This document shows positions 62,094 through 64,000 of a stretch of 64,000 nt of DNA, piece by piece. Position numbers and translations under genes: made by a program. The notes beneath the pieces are model-generated. The model ran no database searches. It saw nothing but the letters and a program-made list of their open reading frames with translations, and was not told where the DNA came from. Numbering within the stretch: position 1 is the stretch's first letter; every line of letters begins with the position of its first letter. The DNA is from Streptomyces canus 299MFChir4.1 (GTDB lineage Bacteria > Actinomycetota > Actinomycetes > Streptomycetales > Streptomycetaceae), in assembly GCF_000383615.1 (NCBI RefSeq), contig NZ_KB911590.1, positions 1 through 64,000 of the forward strand, given 5' to 3'.

Positions 62094-63508
62094 CCTCCTC
62101 GGAGCACCTCGACTGGCAGGGGAAGCACGTCACCGTCGCCGGACTCGGTGTCTCCGGCATCCCGGCGGCCAGGGCGCTGCACGCGCGCGGGGCGCACGTC
62201 ACGGTCGTCAACGACGGCGACGACGCACGCGCGCGTGAGCAGGCCGCAGAGTTGGAGGCGCTGGGCATCACCGTGCGCCTCGGCGACGGCGCGACCCTGC
62301 CCGAGGGCACCGAACTCGTCGTCACCGCGCCGGGCTGGAAGCCGGACAAGCCGCTCTTCGCAGCGGCCCGTGAGGCCGGTCTGGAGATCTGGGGCGACGT
62401 GGAGCTCGCCTGGCGTCTCAGGGGCCCCGACGCGGCCCCCTGGCTCGCGATCACCGGCACCAACGGCAAGACGACCACCACCCAGATGCTGGCGTCGATC
62501 CTGAAGGCCGCGGGGCTGCGCACCGCCGCCGTCGGCAACATCGGCGTCTCCCTCCTGGACGCGGTCCTCGGCGACGAGCAGTACGACGTCCTGGCCGTGG
62601 AGTTGTCGAGTTATCAGCTCCACTGGGCGCCCTCGCTGCGCGCCCACTCCGCCGCCGTGCTCAATCTCGCCCCCGACCATCTCGACTGGCACGGCTCCAT
62701 GGAGGCGTACGCCGCCGACAAGGGCCGCGTCTACGAGGGCAATCGGGTCGCCTGCGTCTACAACGTGGCCGACAAGGCCACCGAGGACCTGGTACGCGAG
62801 GCGGACGTGGAGGAGGGCTGCCGGGCGATCGGCTTTACCCTCGGCACCCCCGGACCGTCCCAACTCGGTGTCGTCGAAGGCATCCTGGTCGACCGGGCCT
62901 TCGTCGAGGACCGGCACAAGAACGCCCAGGAGCTCGCCGAGGTCTCCGACGTCAACCCGCCCGCCCCGCACAACATCGCCAACGCCCTTGCGGCGGCGGC
63001 CCTCGCACGCGCATTCGGGGTGCCCGCCAGGGCGGTACGGGACGGGCTGCGGGACTTCACCCCGGACGCCCACCGCATCTCCCACGTGGCCGACGTGGAC
63101 GCGGTCGCCTACGTCGACGACTCCAAGGCCACCAACACCCACGCGGCACAAGCCTCGTTGGCGGCCTACGAGTCGATCGTGTGGATCGCCGGCGGGCTCG
63201 CCAAGGGCGCCACCTTCGACGAACTGGTCGCCAAGTCGGCAAAGCGACTTCGCGGTGTCGTGCTCATCGGCCAGGACCGCGCCCTGATCCGTGAAGCCCT
63301 CGCGCGACACGCCCCGGAAGTACCCGTGGTGGACCTCGACCGGACCGACACTGGGGCGATGCTCGCGGCTGTCCAGGAGGCCTCCCGCCTCGCCGTCGCA
63401 GGGGACACGGTGCTGCTGGCCCCGGCCTGCGCCTCGATGGACATGTTCGCCAACTACAACAAGCGCGGTGACGCGTTCGCGGAGGCGGTTCGCGAACTCG
63501 GCTCCTGA
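62075..63508 (+). CDS. murD: UDP-MurNAc-L-alanine:D-glutamate ligase MurD
   Basis: The 477-residue ligase adds D-Glu to UDP-MurNAc-L-Ala. The N-terminal Rossmann-like segment VTVAGLGVSGIPAARAL, ATP site ITGTNGKTTTTQML, ELSSYQLHW, DHLDWH and PHNIANALAA are typical. ATG at 62075 overlaps mraY by 19 bp; a GTG 15 bases later would give a GTGA overlap and cannot be excluded. Confidence 0.96.
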   Translation: MGSRKVTSSEHLDWQGKHVTVAGLGVSGIPAARALHARGAHVTVVNDGDDARAREQAAELEALGITVRLGDGATLPEGTELVVTAPGWKPDKPLFAAAREAGLEIWGDVELAWRLRGPDAAPWLAITGTNGKTTTTQMLASILKAAGLRTAAVGNIGVSLLDAVLGDEQYDVLAVELSSYQLHWAPSLRAHSAAVLNLAPDHLDWHGSMEAYAADKGRVYEGNRVACVYNVADKATEDLVREADVEEGCRAIGFTLGTPGPSQLGVVEGILVDRAFVEDRHKNAQELAEVSDVNPPAPHNIANALAAAALARAFGVPARAVRDGLRDFTPDAHRISHVADVDAVAYVDDSKATNTHAAQASLAAYESIVWIAGGLAKGATFDELVAKSAKRLRGVVLIGQDRALIREALARHAPEVPVVDLDRTDTGAMLAAVQEASRLAVAGDTVLLAPACASMDMFANYNKRGDAFAEAVRELGS

Positions 63509-63528
63509 CCGACGTAGCGGAGGCGTTG

Positions 63529-64000
63529 ATGCCCACCAGCCGAACCGGCAGGCCGCCCGTGCAGCGGGCGGCCCGACGCCCCGCCGTCGCCCGGCCCCTG
63601 TCCGAGAACCCCGTACAACGGCTCTACACGCGCGCGCGAAAGGCCTGGGACCGGCCGCTGACCGCCTACTACCTGATCCTCGGTGGCAGTCTCCTGATCA
63701 CCGTGCTCGGGCTGGTGATGGTCTACTCGGCCTCCCAGGTCACGGCTCTGCAGATGTCGTTGCCGGGATCCTTCTTCTTCCGCAAGCAGTTCCTGGCCGC
63801 CGTCATCGGTGCCGCACTGCTGCTGATCGCTTCCCGGATGCCGGTCAAGCTGCACCGGGCGCTCGCCTACCCGATCCTGGCGGGCGCGGTCTTCCTGATG
63901 GCCCTGGTGCAGGTGCCGGGGATAGGGATGTCGGTCAACGGCAACCAGAACTGGATCTCGCTCGGCGGCTCCTTCCAGATCCAGCCCAGCGAGTTCGGCA
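63529..64000 (+). CDS. ftsW: FtsW, SEDS peptidoglycan polymerase (cut by window edge)
   Basis: The first 157 codons are present. An Arg/Pro-rich cytoplasmic start (residues 1-45) is followed by transmembrane helices beginning TAYYLILGGSLLITVLGLVMVY and the SEDS-family block NGNQNWISLGG...QIQPSEF at the cut. FtsW polymerises septal glycan with FtsI. The ATG at 63529 follows GCGGAGG. The stop lies outside the window. Confidence 0.95.
   Translation, partial: MPTSRTGRPPVQRAARRPAVARPLSENPVQRLYTRARKAWDRPLTAYYLILGGSLLITVLGLVMVYSASQVTALQMSLPGSFFFRKQFLAAVIGAALLLIASRMPVKLHRALAYPILAGAVFLMALVQVPGIGMSVNGNQNWISLGGSFQIQPSEFG

Overview
This is chromosomal DNA of a Streptomyces or very close actinomycete. 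GC is very high, third codon positions are almost all G or C, and GTG/TTG starts, 4-nt ATGA/GTGA gene overlaps and apparently leaderless genes are common. From memory, gene order matches the part of the S. coelicolor chromosome running from a glycosyltransferase pair through glkA, pfkA, trpEG/aroH, bfr, the PASTA kinase, thi genes and metF to the mraW-ftsL-ftsI-murE-murF-mraY-murD-ftsW cluster. No tRNA, rRNA, CRISPR array, insertion sequence or prophage was seen.

Layout. 1-19 kb: a divergent membrane glycosyltransferase / PimB-like mannosyltransferase pair, a Tat-type cholesterol oxidase, an acyl-CoA synthetase, a phosphoesterase, an SRPBCC protein, an ArsA-like ATPase, the glkA pair (upstream partner gene plus glucokinase), an EEP hydrolase, an esterase operon, a PlsC acyltransferase, a MacRS-like two-component system, a phosphofructokinase carrying a pyrophosphate-type signature, and a D-2-hydroxyacid dehydrogenase. 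17.7-21.3 kb: aromatic amino-acid entry, with fused anthranilate synthase behind a Trp-Trp-Trp leader peptide and attenuator hairpin, divergent from class II DAHP synthase. 21.4-24.4 kb: metal and redox genes, namely an iron box with bfd, convergent bfr, a molybdopterin oxidoreductase, a DUF4396 gene with a CsoR-type operator, and a Crp/Fnr regulator.

24.5-29.0 kb holds the most interesting locus: four translationally overlapping genes encoding a class III nucleotide-cyclase-like protein, a STAND-like P-loop protein, an SPFH/band-7 protein and a small membrane protein resembling Pycsar effectors (DUF5706). The C-terminus of the cyclase-like protein and the N-terminal part of the P-loop protein share a Gly-rich motif of the kind proposed to template amyloid signalling. 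I interpret this as a candidate cyclic-nucleotide, amyloid-gated defence or cell-suicide module.

29.0-46.5 kb: endonuclease IV, a PASTA Ser/Thr kinase, a TPP-riboswitch-controlled thiO-thiS-thiG operon, a ferredoxin reductase, a minisatellite-like repeat field, an Rv2175c-type DNA-binding protein, thiE, metF, a Tyr/Gln-rich tailed membrane protein, a phytoene-desaturase-like oxidase, DUF4126, a guanine-quadruplex-prone spacer, and an ABC/YhgE/TetR operon with a palindromic operator. 46.6-64 kb: a methyltransferase, the DUF3040 protein, two strong hairpins, the MoxR-DUF58-transglutaminase operon, a beta-carbonic anhydrase, then the division and cell wall cluster, ending inside ftsW at the window edge.
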